Shown piece after piece: positions 1-11,621 of a DNA stretch of 64,000 nucleotides. The notes beneath the pieces were generated by a model, which was not told the DNA's origin, did not search any database, and saw nothing but the letters and a program-made list of their open reading frames with translations. The number at the start of each line of letters is the position of its first letter. Position 1 is the first letter of the stretch. The stretch covers positions 3,286,001-3,350,000 of the forward strand of contig JABRWF010000004.1 of assembly GCA_018343915.1 (NCBI GenBank), given 5' to 3'. The translations under genes were made by a program, and so were the position numbers. This stretch comes from Agroathelia rolfsii. Taxonomy: Eukaryota; Basidiomycota; Agaricomycetes; Amylocorticiales; Amylocorticiaceae.

Positions 1-529
1 TGTTGCATTCTGTGCAATGCAGCATTATGAGCGCTGAACATATGAAAGAGCAAATGACGGCAAGTCTCACCTGGTAGGTAAGATAGAAGCTTGCCGGAGA
101 CCAGTATGTGATATTAGGTGTATATGTTATTTGTCCAGTGAGCGAAATATTAACATTGTGCAGGCCCGTGGTGTTGAGTGCAGTGCCGACAGTATAGTTT
201 CCTGGCAAATCGATAACGGAGTTCTTGTTGCATTCAGAGAATGCTTTGAGGATGTTTGGCTATAGAAAGCGGTGTTAGTTATTGTGATCTAATGCATATA
301 CAAAATGTAGCAAGTACAGACACCATCATCCTGCCTACTTCCACTTGAGGAGTACAGTTAACTTGACGACAAGGATCCATCTGGACATCTGAGCTTATAG
401 AGCTTCGACTGTGCATGAGCCGCGCTTCTATGCTTGGACGGCAACCGTCCGAGCGAAAGGGGCAGCACTGGCAGCCAGACAGACTGTTGCAGCAGCGAGG
501 GAAGTCACACCAGTGGAAGCAATACGCAT
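1..529 (-). pseudogene. GH28 pectinase, inactivated copy, cut by window edge
   Basis: This is the 5' part of a second glycoside hydrolase family 28 gene, read leftwards from an ATG at 527-529 and running off the window. It aligns exon for exon with the intact copy at 1842-4000: signal peptide, the QDDG micro-exon, and the exon starting [10 protein letters not shown]. Two lesions are visible. Codon 34 is TAG (428-430) where the intact copy has GAG. The first intron donor reads ATAAGC (393-398) instead of GTAAGT. The rest of the visible coding sequence is still well conserved, so inactivation looks recent. A downstream start or sequencing error is the alternative, but two independent lesions argue against error. 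Confidence 0.8.
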
Positions 530-1235
530 GATTTAGCACAGCAAGGACTTGAACAGTCAAAATGCAGGGCAGTAGGCTATCGACTTCAGGACGATGCGGG
601 GTAACGAACACAAAATTCACTAGAATTCGTATTTATTACATCCTCATGCATCGCACAATAATCTTCCAGGATTCGACATACGACTTTCATTTCAATAGGT
701 TAGTTTGCGGGCCGAGAGCAAGAGCTGAATGTTGTGCAGATGACTGATAATTATGCATGGTCCGCCGGTGTACGTCCCTAAACCTGAGAACCAAGGTGTA
801 CTGTGCCACGTCAATAAACGTTTGCGTTTAAAAAGATTCATTCGTAGTCAACAGCAGACGTACCTGCGGAGTAAGGACCTACATACATCAAATATCAACA
901 GATGTCATTGCACGATTCACAAGATAAATATTACGTGAGTTTTGCGAAATATCCAGTATTGCACCCCCAAAGATTACGAGGATATACGTAATTGCACCAT
1001 AACTAAATCTTGGTGCTCATTAATGATTAACCTATTCTGTCCAGTATTTTGCTGTAAATGAAAATTCGCGATTTTGGGACCTGTTAATGATTTTGCCTGG
1101 ATGGTATGTAAAGACATTTTTTGGGACTGCCAGTGATACCGGTGCAAGTAAGCGTCGCATTGACATCCTTCGTCCGTCTTCCATCATATGAACGACTACA
1201 CCGGCATGACTCAGGTCGTTCAGGTTGTACAAGTA
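1..1235. repeat. Diverged segmental duplication including a GH28 gene and its promoter
   Basis: The stretch is similar to about 3482-4395. Similarity is not confined to exons: it continues upstream of the start codon through a TAGCACAG-type leader, a GTATTTATT element followed by CTCATGCA, a TGCATGG-CC block, and a CATCCGTC/CAGGTTG block near 1160-1230 (4330-4390 in the other copy). The unit therefore carried gene plus upstream region, offset by about 3.4 kb in the same orientation. Confidence 0.65.
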
Positions 1236-1841
1236 TGTGATCAAGGTCGTACAAGTGTGCGGTCCAAGTCGTAGTATGTAAAGCGTGATTTTGCATCATT
1301 TCGAAGGATTCCGTTTTCCGACTGATCTTCGACACGATCTTAACGGCTTCAACTTGAACCTAATAAATCAACATCTGCCAATGGTCGCTTCTGACTTGGT
1401 ACATGTGCTACGTCATTGACTTAATAAACCATATGGCTCGGGATTGAAGCACAGGCCAAGGAACAAGCCACCATGGACCCAGCGACTCTGAGGTTCATGA
1501 ACGTTTTGCAGCACACACAGGATGGCTTGAGCACACCAGTTGTTGCGACATAGTTGTACTTTCTTACTGCACCGACATTCTATGGTTTGTCGATTACGCA
1601 TCTGCATTGATATTTGATTCTCATCCTCCCGCGCCCTCTCCCTGACGATGACACCCAACCACCACTCTTTTTCTTGGTTATGTACTACTTTTCATAGTCA
1701 CATAGATATAAAATTTATTGGATTTTACCTGTACAGATAGGAATAATGATAACATACAACAGTCTAAGTATTTATATACGCAGATCCTGGTTTCCACATC
1801 TATAAGGATGGATTCGTTTGTTCCTACCCCTCCAAGAGGTT
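530..1841. other. Gene-free stretch between the two GH28 copies
   Basis: The left part (to ~1235) is the duplicated upstream region of the dead GH28 copy. Around 1210-1280 there are three imperfect direct repeats of a GGTCGTACAAG-like motif. The right part is the 3' flank of the intact GH28 gene. I see no supported gene; open frames here are short and lack family features. Confidence 0.5.
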
Positions 1842-4000
1842 TCAGATGGTCACATCCGTGCAGTCGAAATCAAGCTGTAAATATGTGAAGCAACAAGGGT
1901 ACTCCATCAGCAAACATGTTTTCCACTCGAAGTCAAAGACCGAAAGAAAAACGCACCAGTGATTCATCTGCCAAGTTCGCGCACTGGTAGACAGACGTGT
2001 ATCCCGGTGCGGTAATGTTGATGTCCTTTGCAGTGATGTCATTGCAGGTGCTGGAACACTCGAGGCTAACGACGACACCCTTGGTGCTGCTACTCGCCGT
2101 GCCGGTCACGTTGATGTAGTGAACTAACGATTAGAGAAGAGAAAGGAATTAACGAAACAAGGTCCATAAGCAGAGAAAGGGGTAACGATGCGCTGCACGT
2201 GCTGAACACAGGACACGCAAAAGAGAAGATTCTTCGACTCACTATCATCAATTGTCAACTGCGCCGGGAACTCCTCACACTGCTCCGCCGAGGTATCGTA
2301 GCACTGAGTGAGGATGATCGGGTTTGCCGTGTTGTTGACATAGAAGTTCTCGAAGGTGACGTTGCGGACGTAGCCTGACCCGCCGCCGGAGACACTCGTG
2401 GAGCTATTTGCGCCGCCCTGTCGTTTTTGGGGGGAAGGTGGTGTTCGGATCAGTAAAATGACCCAAAGGTGCGTATGTCTCGGGGATTGTATGGCAAAAG
2501 AACAAGAAGACGGTAGTGGAGAGTATGGATAGAGACGAGGGGAAATGGGGCAACCGGGAAAGAATAGAAAACTTACAAAAACTTTGATACGTGCACCATT
2601 TTGGGCGTTATACATCTGAATGTTCGTCACCCGGATATTCTCGACAATATCCGTCTCTCCGGCGTACTAATAAAGAAACCAAAGAATCAGATCGAATATT
2701 CCTCGCACATGAGAAAAAGGCAAGGTGCATACCTGTCCAAGAGCTGTCAAAAGGAGAAAAGTATCGCGAAGAATTAGCAACTTCTCCTCGGAAGAAAGTG
2801 CATGCAAAAAGACGTACATCCAATCGAAATGCCATGGCTACCGTTACAATACAAATTGTCAACTCCAATATGAGTCGAGTTGGGCTTGAACGAGACACAA
2901 TCATCGTCGTTATCAATGTGTGAGTTCTGAATTGTCACATATGAGGAACGGTCTACATGTAAAAAAAAAAAAAAGCCAGGTCCGGTTCAAGTCAATTCTT
3001 TTTCAGATAAGGAATCGCCCTTTGCAGTAGCCGAACACTTACAGATGTCCCATCCATCCGAGTTCACCGCCGGTGCGGATGAGTTGGGGCTGACAGACTG
3101 GATCGTGATGCCATCATAAAGGACATTTGTGGATTCGTACACAAAGTTGTGCCAAAATGGCGAGTTTTGAATAGTAATGTCGCGTACAATGATGTTCTAA
3201 CAGATCAAAGTCGATGTAAGCTCAAGAGAGTATACCAACAGTTTATATGAGAACTTACGGTGCCTTGGTACACCGTGAGGGGAATAGGGCGTGCAAATGT
3301 GCGTGAGGAACCACCTGCGACACCGGCGTTGGGGTTGGTCGCGTACGCTTCCCACCAGACAAGACCATTTCCATCAATGACGCCACCGCCCTAAGGATAA
3401 TGTTTCAATACAAATAACAGATAGGACAACAGTCTTCACTCACATTTAATACGACGTTCTGACCGCCAAGTAGCCAGGCAGTTGTTGCATTCTGTCGAGG
3501 GTTATCAATAATGAACTATACAAGGAAGAACTGGAAGTCTTACCTGGTAGGTAAGATAGAAGCTCGCCGGGGACCAGTATGTGATATTGGGCGTATACGT
3601 GATTTGTCCCGAGAGTGAAATGTTAACATTATGCAAGGTGGTGGTGTTGAGCGCAGTCCCAACGGTGTAGTTCCCTGGCAAATCGATAACGGAGTTCTTG
3701 CTGCATTCAGAGAACGCTTTAAGAATATTTGGCTATAAAACATCATAGTTATTGCAACACAAAATGTGCATAAAATACTGCGAGTACAAACACCGTCATC
3801 TTGTCCGTTTCCACTGCAGGAGCATAGCTTAGCACAATGAAATAGCATCGTCTGAATATTCAAACTTACAGAGCTTCGACTGTACACAAGCCGCGTTTCT
3901 CTGCTTGGACGGCTACTGCACGGGCAAAAGGTGCAGCGCCGGTAGCCAGGCATACTGCAGCAGCGGCGAGGGAAGTAATTCCAGTAGCAAGAACACGCAT
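1842..4000 (-). CDS. GH28 glycoside hydrolase, probable exo-polygalacturonase
   Basis: This is a secreted pectin-degrading hydrolase (inverting, parallel beta-helix fold), intact at 428 aa over 12 exons: 3870-4000, 3792-3813, 3544-3732, 3444-3491, 3259-3390, 3043-3196, 2818-2952, 2733-2743, 2577-2666, 2243-2417, 1957-2123 and 1842-1874. The first ~22 residues form a signal peptide. The GH28 active-site set is complete: NSDGWD (D221), DDD before C244 (D242/D243), GSHG (H265) and RIK (R300/K302). The exon 2733-2743 is only 11 nt yet encodes part of the conserved SLGQY after H265. Many N-glycosylation sequons fit an extracellular enzyme. Family membership is certain; exo- rather than endo-activity is inferred from the overall sequence type. 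Confidence 0.93.
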
Positions 4001-4673
4001 AGTTTAGCACAGAGAACAGTCAAAACACGGGGTAATATAATACGCTATGGCTCCCAGACGTTGCGAGACAAAATTGCCAGCAGTCGCAGTATTTATTTGT
4101 ATGCTCATGCACTGCCAACGGTGTCCCTCAGGCTAGCTTGCACGACCCTCACATCCAGGGACTAATAATTGCCAGCGGTTAGCGACGCTCACTTGGCGGG
4201 CCGGAGGACAACAGTCGAGCAGGTGACCAAGACTGTGCATGGCCTGTCGTTGTGACTAAATTTAAGAGCGGAGGTGCACAAAAAATAAGATTCGCCCGCA
4301 TCTGTGCCTTGCGGGGTAAGCGGCGCATCGTCATCCGTCATCCGTCGCCTGTCATGTGAGCAACTTCCCGGCCCGTGCAGGTTCCCCAGGTCCCGTGACT
4401 GCGCCTGATCCGCGCGTGTTCTATTTGGCTATAGCTTATTATTTATTTTCTTCAGCCTCACGCATACATCGTGGCTCATTTGCAGTTGCAGATCGAAAGA
4501 GCCATGAGTCGCACGCACTCTCCTTGTCGTAATACCACAACATCCTGCCCGTGGTAAGTCTTCAACCCACTGCTCGCTGTCACCCACTGACCGACAATAA
4601 TTTCCGTAGGAGTTTGTTGAGCTCTCTTTGTGTCTAGTCAAGCAAGGACCACTGTGACGGCGCCGCGTCGACC
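4001..4673. promoter_or_regulatory. Divergent intergenic region of GH28 and a small proline-rich gene
   Basis: 673 bp lie between the divergent start codons at 4000 and 4674. A TATTTATTTG element at about 4090-4100 is the best TATA-like candidate for the GH28 gene and is conserved in the dead copy. No defined operator can be named from sequence alone. Confidence 0.35.
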
Positions 4674-5208
4674 ATGCCCAAACTACGCTCCGCGTTCCAG
4701 AGACATTCCCGCACGAGCACTGGTAGCAGCGTCGCGCCGTCCTCGAATCCTCCAGCCTCTCCACCTCCTCCTGCAAGCCCCCCTCCCCTCCCACCACCTC
4801 AGCCGCGAGCAAGGCCATTCTCCCCAAACTCGCACCGCTCAGCACGCGCGAGGATCAGCGCCGTCTTCGACCAAGCACGCGTCATCCTCCCCCGTCGTCC
4901 GAATCTGTCCGACGCCCGCATGCCAAGCGAGATTTGGTGCATGGTGGTCCCACGTCATCATTCTCACTATGATGAAAGCGAGGATGGGAGCATTCCGCTC
5001 TTGCCACCGCCCGTTACAGTCACCGATGAGGATCCTGTTGGCGAGGTGAGCTTTTCATTTTATAAAATTTTGCTATGGAAATGATCCGCATTTCTTTCCC
5101 GATCTTCTTTTAATTGTACATGTTACTGACGTCGTGCATGTCTTTTCTTTTACGTGATGTGTATAGTTCCTGCGCGCGGTCGACCGACTAGCAAGAGATC
5201 GAGAGTGA
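4674..5208 (+). CDS. Small proline-rich hypothetical protein
   Basis: I do not recognise a family. Exon 1 (4674-5045) and exon 2 (5167-5208) join in frame through a 121-nt GTGAGC...TATAG intron, giving 137 aa. Residues ~20-50 are Ser/Pro-rich with PPPP tracts. The middle is basic (RARARISAVFDQARVILPRR region). The C-terminal half carries an acidic YDESEDGS stretch, another proline tract and a charged end FLRAVDRLARDRE. There is no signal peptide or membrane segment. Support comes from the clean intron and an Arg/Pro composition unlike the AT-rich flanks. It might be a regulatory or scaffold peptide, but that is speculation. Confidence 0.5.
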
Positions 5209-5800
5209 TCATTGATACAAAGAGACTCACGAGAGGCCTATAGGGAAAACTATGACCCTATGCCATTCATGACACCCATCACCGACACGACCATTATTTA
5301 TGTGTTGACGTTTACGAACTATCACGTCCACCTGTTCTTGCTTTTCATCAAAGCTTTGGCAGCTTTTTATCCCTGTGGGATATATACGGATTTTCTTCTT
5401 CTTTTCTTGTTATTCATTTTGCATGCTCTTCTGTCTGTTGCGTTTGTGGAACCTTTATCTTCATAGCTGTTATACTCTTCCTTGCTCCGTACGCTACTAG
5501 TATCACACATTCGGATATACCCAGACAATGGATACCTATTTTTTGTTGTTATAGAAAGCTACCGGTGCCTAGACAAGGAAACGCGATTCTGTCCAGATGT
5601 GTTTGATATGTTGAGTACATATACTATAGAGATATGTCCAGGAATAAACGCCATGATGGCCCGATTACACTATGTTGTGTATGTGGATCGTGTGTATAGA
5701 CATTGATTATTGAGTAAGAAAAAGTAAAGTTTAGATTAAACCATAAAATCAATGTTTAATGGTACGTCTTGCAGATTAAATATCTCATCAACCATCTTAA
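5209..5800. other. Gene-free stretch between convergent genes
   Basis: AT-rich, T-tract-rich DNA downstream of the proline-rich gene (+) and the aspartic protease (-). It probably contains the 3' UTRs of both. No gene seen. Confidence 0.5.
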
Positions 5801-7735
5801 TCACACGTACAACCCGAAGAAGGAAACGGCCATCACCACCAACAGGGACACGATGGACAGACCACCGCCAACTGTAGAAGCTACAGCATCAGACGACACC
5901 GAACCCGTCGTCATCGTACCACTACTACCATTCCCGTTATGCAAATCCGTGCTAACCACACCATTCGGCGCGAATCCCATCTGCTGATTACCCACGTCCC
6001 AAACGGTGTAATAATGCTTCAACAGCGACGCGCCCAAGAGAGACACCCCATCGAGCGCATTAATAAACATCTGGCACATGCTCGGATTATCTGCAAATGG
6101 GCCGACGCTGAGCTCTTCATGAGGGATGGTGAGGTTGAATGTAGAGCCGGAGGTAGATGTAAAGGTGAAAGAAATGGCAGAGGATAGGTTAGCGACGTCA
6201 CTACAGGGCAGGCCATATGTGCCTGGCTCGGCTGAATAGGCTTTGATATTGGGCGAGATGAGTGAGTAGATAGCCTGTTTGGCGGAAAGTATTCGTGTAG
6301 AAATCAAGATCAGAATTATTCTTGTACAGATAGCAAAACAGTTGGCATTTTTTCCGGACTTACTTCGGCTGTACTGGTGTCCAAGACTACATTGCTAGTT
6401 CCACTATCAAAGATAACACCACTCAAGTCTTTGCTCAGTGTAGAGCTCGTTTGATCATCGACATAGATCCCTCGAGAGTTGAGCATCCATGCCCCTTGTG
6501 TATTGGATGGTAGACTGGCATATGTGAGGGAGCCTGTGTAAACAACGTCAATACAAACTTGAGTAAAAAAAAAATTCAATATAAATCAATGCCGAACCGT
6601 TAAATTTCGACGTATCAATGCCACCCAGCGTGAGCTCCGCATCGCCTACAGACTGCGGAGTGAGATACAAACCGAAAAGAGCTAAGGATCAGTCGGAGAA
6701 AAAAAATCAATCTGTGAGCTTTTCATTTCAAAGCCGAAACGGTAAGAAAATGGAGCTTACAGGGAAGACCCTGTTGCGTGAGAGCATCAAATATCCCTTG
6801 CGATTGCGAGCTCATACCTAATAACAACCTTGTCATCAGTAATTGTAATTTATCTCCCTTATGTCTGATAGGGTAGAACAAAAATGAATTGCACACTTAC
6901 CCTGGATACCACTGAACGGATCCACCTCGAACGGTGCAGATTGGGCGGTAATCAGGTAGAGCGTGATATTCGACGCGGACATACCCCCGAGTGAGACTGT
7001 GTCCATCGCCTGTTCGAGCGTAAGCGAGAATGGGTCCGAGTTAGACACAGGCGTGACGCCCACGCCTGTCTCAAAGTTCAGTGTGTTCTTGTCGCCGGAG
7101 CTCACGAACGTCGAGCTTTTGGAGGAATCGAACTGGATTTGGTGTGAGCAGGTGCTGCACTGTGTGCCTAGAGATAGATATAATGTAGGGTCCATCGTCA
7201 GGGTCGAGTATTGAAGGAGCTATACGCACTGGCTACTTCCAGCGTTTCACTTCCGGTGTCGAAGACGACCTGAGAAAATGCCAGTCAGAGGCTGCAGACT
7301 TGAACTAGGAATTGGAAAAAGCCGGGACGGCAGACCGTAAGCTCCTGAGGTGGCGTGCCTATCGAGATGTTTCCATACCATCTGTAATGGAAATCGGACA
7401 AAGTTTTTGAAATGAGATTCAGTCCATTCAACAAACCATGTAAATGATCGTAAGGCTTACTGCAAGTCCGTTCCATTATAATAGTTTGCCAGCGAGACAT
7501 TTGCAGCGGAGAGACCTCTATTATACATGCGGCGAGCCAAATATGATGTGCGTGCCAATGAGGGGCTGGTATAGGAGCTCGAGCGCGCCTTCAATGCAAT
7601 CCGTATTGGATCCCCTGCATTGGCACTGGCAATCCCTTTTCCTGTAAGCAAGGCCCAAGAGAGGGCGATCAAGATGTCTCGTTTTGGTTTGCGCCTTCGC
7701 TGCGCATCATGAGAACTGTGTCCAGGCATAGGCAT
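5801..7735 (-). CDS. Pepsin-type (A1) aspartic protease with GPI-type tail
   Basis: This is a 470-aa aspartic endopeptidase encoded by eight exons: 7461-7735, 7336-7381, 7230-7269, 6901-7167, 6761-6817, 6598-6681, 6364-6533 and 5801-6274. An N-terminal hydrophobic segment (about residues 20-38) targets it to the secretory path, and a propeptide follows. The mature part begins near WYGNISIGTPPQ. The catalytic pair is present: DTGS (D111) and DSGTS (D299). The C-terminus is a Ser/Thr-rich linker followed by a ~20-residue hydrophobic end without a basic cytoplasmic tail, typical of GPI-anchored yapsin-like enzymes on the plasma membrane or wall. Substrates cannot be told from sequence. Confidence 0.9.
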
Positions 7736-8650
7736 TCGGTGCTAGTAGTACTTGAAGACGCTCCGAGCGGCGTCGAACGTGAAATAAGCCGAGCTCAGAA
7801 GCACCCTTGGTGGTAGTAGTGATGATGCAATGTTGGTCACTGTGTACCGACCACAAGTCAAGATGGTGAACAAGAGGAGAAGGCGGCTTGGCTTGTTGCC
7901 ATCATTCGTTTTAGTGATGGCTCGTGCGGCCAGCCTGGGCGGCACAACGAGCAATAGTATCTCATAGGTGCCCGTGTGCGTCATCAGCCACAGTTACGGT
8001 GGCAATGGGCGGCCACTGCCACATCTTAACCGACTTCTCTTCTCGCTGCTTTCCATTCATTTACTCGATATGCAACCCTGCTGGATTGGTGCTGTCCCTC
8101 GCTTGACTTGACTGAGCGTGTAACACATCAATTAGGGGTCTTTGAGCATATTCATGAACAGCTGCATGTGCAAAGAACTCATTCATTGAATACTGAACAT
8201 ATGATGTGTTTATCCAAGCCCTACTTATATGACCTTCTATAATCCACAATTAGCGTTCAATCTCCTCGTACTGGCAACCACTCGGGCAAATTGCCACAAC
8301 AGTGATGCACATACGTGGTGCCGTTCTGGCCTATTAATAAACATTCCTATTGAAAACAGACTCCTTTCGGTGTCGTCTCTGATGGCGGTACTTGACCACC
8401 AATCCACTGAAGCACCCTCCAATGATGATCCGGAGCTTATATATTACAAAATGATGACGCCCACAAGCCGTCAGCGCACAGTTCGTGCGGCTGAGGCCCG
8501 CTAGTGACTCAGGCGGCTCAGGCTCGAGGTTGACAGATTCATCCTTCTCTTCTCTGCCGCTTAACCACTACCGTGCCAAAGCAAGTATCATAATTAACCG
8601 CGGAAATAAACTCCTATAGATTCCTGTGGTTGTAGGAAGTACTCACAAGC

Positions 8651-8658
8651 ATATATAA
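8651..8658 (+). promoter_or_regulatory. TATA-like element
   Basis: ATATATAA lies about 130 bp upstream of the start codon at 8789, with a pyrimidine-rich tract between, a common fungal core-promoter layout. Confidence 0.45.
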
Positions 8659-8700
8659 CGAGGGTGCTTGTGCTTAGCATTGGTTGTTATCAGGATTCTG

Positions 8701-8701
<1 letters not shown>

Positions 8702-8739
<38 letters not shown>
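8702..8739. repeat. (CT)19 microsatellite
   Basis: An uninterrupted CT dinucleotide run in the presumed 5' UTR/core promoter of the gene starting at 8789. Confidence 0.95.
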
Positions 8740-8741
<2 letters not shown>

Positions 8742-8788
8742 CATTCTCTATACCTCAACGTGCTAATTGATTCTCATTGTCAATCAAC

Positions 8789-9373
8789 ATGGATATTTCC
8801 CCCCTGTCAGCTTGGCTGCGTTTAACACAAACCATGCACGCTTACTTTGACACGAGGCCTATCGTCTTCAGTTACGAGCCTGGTCACGGCGCGAATCTGA
8901 TCGAGGAAGCCATGGAATGGTGTAATACTGATCTAGGCGAGGAAATTTACGACCAAGACAAGATCCAAGAAGTGGTACAAGAATACATCAGGTGGGCTAT
9001 TCTACTTGCTCTACTGTTGTCACAAGTGAAGGGCAGCATTCATAATTTCTAATCACAGAGTCGTCAGTGAGAGACATCAGCCATATCTTCCCCATGAAGA
9101 GATCAGGGATTTGCGTGGAATTGTGACGGCGATCATGTCGCAGCACCGGCAACACAGAATTGCCCGCTGGTACAAATTCCCAGTCAGCTCCACAGGGACG
9201 GTACGCCGCCGCGCTAACTCTTATCATTCGCGCTTATAGCTGAAATATCTCTCTAGATTTGGAGCATGCTGGCGCGCATACCACCCCCAGTAAAGTCGTT
9301 TCGACTTGTCAGGCTTGACGGCGTCTCCCATCGCGGGCCAGTACTCCGGCGTTCTGCCAACCGGGAACACTAA
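8789..9373 (+). CDS. Small hypothetical protein, 153 aa
   Basis: I do not recognise a family. Three exons (8789-8991, 9059-9200, 9257-9373) join in frame through introns of 67 and 56 nt. The start follows a TATA-like element and a CT-rich leader. The first half is acidic and helical (GANLIEEAMEWCNTD, then a Glu/Asp/Gln-rich stretch). The second half is basic (HRQHRIARWYKF, then VKSFRLVRLDG). There is no signal peptide or membrane segment. Support is the promoter layout, clean splice sites and codon-like composition; the last exon is the least certain part. Confidence 0.5.
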
Positions 9374-10256
9374 TCAAAGGCTAGAAGCATTCGACTATAA
9401 ACTTATCCATCGCATACTAAGGACGACAAGGGCTTCTAATCGCCCGTGGCTACCCCCTCCATCAATATACCCATTCATATCGCTTTCCTTTATCGATTCT
9501 ACACTCTGCTCTTGCGCGCCACATTTCCTAATGGATCCTAGCGCGATGATGGACAATCGGAACTACTGCATTACTAGCGCCCGTTTTTGTATTTTAAGAA
9601 GTAGATCATCTCATGACCTGTTGCCCTATCTTAATCAAGTCTGGTTTGGAAAGGTGCAAATTACAATCCGCTAATGATGGTAGCGTAATGCTGTGTTGTC
9701 CAGCCCTAAACGCCGCTTCTCGTACAAAGTCTCATTCGTCCGCTCCAGGTGGTTAGGTGCTGACTATGTTCAACTGGAACCGGGTCGGTGGAAGACAAAT
9801 TTAATGAGGCACGGAAGACGGGCAAGCGTGGGCAGCGAGGACCGCCCTCGGTCGTACAAGTCGGCCGGCGGTGGAAAGTATTGTCGGGCAGTGTAGGAAA
9901 AGGCCCGAATTACCAAATTTAGAAATAGCGCGGCGGGGCTGGATGTGACGATGTGACATTAGCAGGGGATTGGACATGTACGTGACCTCCGATCGACCTG
10001 CAAATGACATGTGCCGACCCGGAAGCCCCCCCTGGGCCTTGGGGGCTATGATGCACGCATACACCATTAGCTCCTCATCGACTTCATCTCATGATTTCCT
10101 TATCATTGCATAATCATCTGATTCTACTGATCACGCCAGACAAATAGGTATATAAGGTGTCATCTGGGAGCCTACTGATGGTCATCAACATCGCCCTTTC
10201 CACATCCTACGCCCCGACTCAACCCGCATACATCCTCCTCATCCCCTAACGCCATC
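9374..10256. other. Gene-free stretch; promoter of the DDR48-like gene
   Basis: No supported gene. The right end is the promoter and pyrimidine-rich leader of the gene at 10257. Confidence 0.5.
10149..10156 (+). promoter_or_regulatory. TATA box of the DDR48-like gene
   Basis: TATATAAG about 108 bp upstream of the ATG, followed by a C/T-rich leader. A strong TATA box fits a highly inducible stress gene. Confidence 0.6.
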
Positions 10257-11263
10257 ATGTCTTATAACAACGACTCCTATGGCTCCCGCAACCAGAGCGG
10301 TGGAGGCTTCGGCGGAAACGACAGCTACGGCAACCAGTCTGGTGGCGGCTATGGCGGCGGCAATAACGATAACAGCTATGGCGGCGGAAACGATTCATAC
10401 GGATCCAGCAACAACAATGACAGCTACGGGTCTAGCAACAACGATAGCTATGGGTCCGGCAACAACTACGGATCTGGCGGCAAGAATAGCTATGGATCGA
10501 GCAACAACGATAGCTACGGCTCCAGCAACAACGATAGCTATGGGTCCGGCAACAACTACGGATCTGGCGGCAAGAATAGCTATGGATCGAGCAACAACGA
10601 TAGCTACGGCTCCAGCAACAACGATAGCTACGGTTCCAACAACAATAACAACAACAGTTATGGGTCCGGCGACAACGATAACAACTATGGGTCGAGCAAC
10701 AATGATTCATATGGCTCGAAAAAGAGCTCGAATTATGGATCGAGCAACAACGATTCATACGGGTCAAACAACAATGATTCCTACGGGTCGAGCAACAACT
10801 ACGGGTCGAACAACGACTCCTACGGGTCAGGCAACAACAACAAGAACAACAGCTATGGGTCGAGCAACAACAACAACAACAACGACGACGATTCTTACGG
10901 GTCGAGCAACAACTACGGGTCGAACAACGACTCCTACGGGTCAGGCAATAACAACAAGAACAACAGCTATGGGTCGAGCAACAACAATAACAACAACAAC
11001 GACGATTCTTACGGGTCGAGCAACAACAACTCGTACGGATCGAACAACAACTCGAACCAATCGTCCAATAATAACAACGACTCTATGGGCAACTACATTG
11101 ACAAGGGCGTTTCTTACGCCGCGCAAAAGGCTGGCTACAACATCGTGAGCTTAACCTGTTCTCTTGCTTTTGAATGGTTAGATTAACTCTTGGATTGTAG
11201 GACTCCAACACCGCTGATAAGATCGGCGACGGGATCCAGTCAGGGCTCAAGAAGTTCGGTTAG
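10257..11263 (+). CDS. DDR48-like Asn/Ser/Tyr/Gly repeat protein
   Basis: This is a 316-aa low-complexity protein from two exons (10257-11144 and 11201-11263, intron 56 nt). Residues 1-45 are Gly-rich. Residues ~45-275 are dozens of copies of an SSNNDSYGS-type unit, the same unit that makes up yeast DDR48, a stress-induced protein. A short non-repetitive C-terminus follows (GNYIDKGVSYAAQKAGYNI, then DSNTADKIGDGIQSGLKKFG), predicted amphipathic helix. There is no signal peptide. The composition resembles prion-like or phase-separating domains. Relatedness to DDR48 may be convergence of simple repeats; molecular role unknown, stress function inferred only by analogy. Confidence 0.8.
10441..10620 (+). 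repeat. Perfect 90-bp tandem duplication inside the coding region
   Basis: 10441-10530 is repeated exactly at 10531-10620. The unit is 30 codons, so the frame is kept. Perfect identity including synonymous positions points to a very recent expansion. Confidence 0.95.
10783..11010 (+). repeat. Near-perfect 114-bp tandem duplication inside the coding region
   Basis: 10783-10896 is repeated at 10897-11010 with only a few differences, mostly in the AAC/AAT run. The unit is 38 codons and a third partial start follows at 11011. Confidence 0.9.
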
Positions 11264-11621
11264 TTTTCGTCTGACTATCCCAAATGAATAAATACGCATA
11301 TGCCTATCCATATTGCGCACATTTGGCTCCTCGATCCCTTCATGTTTGTTGATGAAACCATTCTGTTTCCAGGCTTCTAAACATACATTGTATATAAGTC
11401 ATCGAGGGTCTTCCATGATCCATGCTTATGCTGTTTGGATGTAGTCATTGTTGGAACCCTATTTGTACGGAAAGATCGAAGAATATGAATCAAATGTAGC
11501 GCATGGACGATTATACATGTAGTTAAAGAACAAAAATAGCCTGTTTTGTTAATCAAATTCTAAGGTTCCCATTGTTAAAATCAAGTGTGTGCTTGTCAAG
11601 AAGAAAAAGTTTGTATAGGTC
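11264..11621. other. Gene-free stretch between convergent genes
   Basis: 3' flanks of the DDR48-like gene (+) and the two-TM gene (-). No gene seen. Confidence 0.5.

Larger units (their letters stand above)
7736..8788. other. Intergenic region with divergent promoters and a CT microsatellite
   Basis: About 1 kb lies upstream of both the aspartic protease (-) and the small gene at 8789 (+). It contains an ATATATAA element at 8651 and the CT tract at 8702. No gene seen. Confidence 0.5.

Noticed and set aside
10279..11148. Long Thr/Ala-rich open frame (289 codons) overlapping the DDR48-like gene in another frame
   Set aside because: Tandem codon-multiple repeats keep all frames open; composition is a shifted reading of the Asn/Ser/Tyr/Gly repeats.
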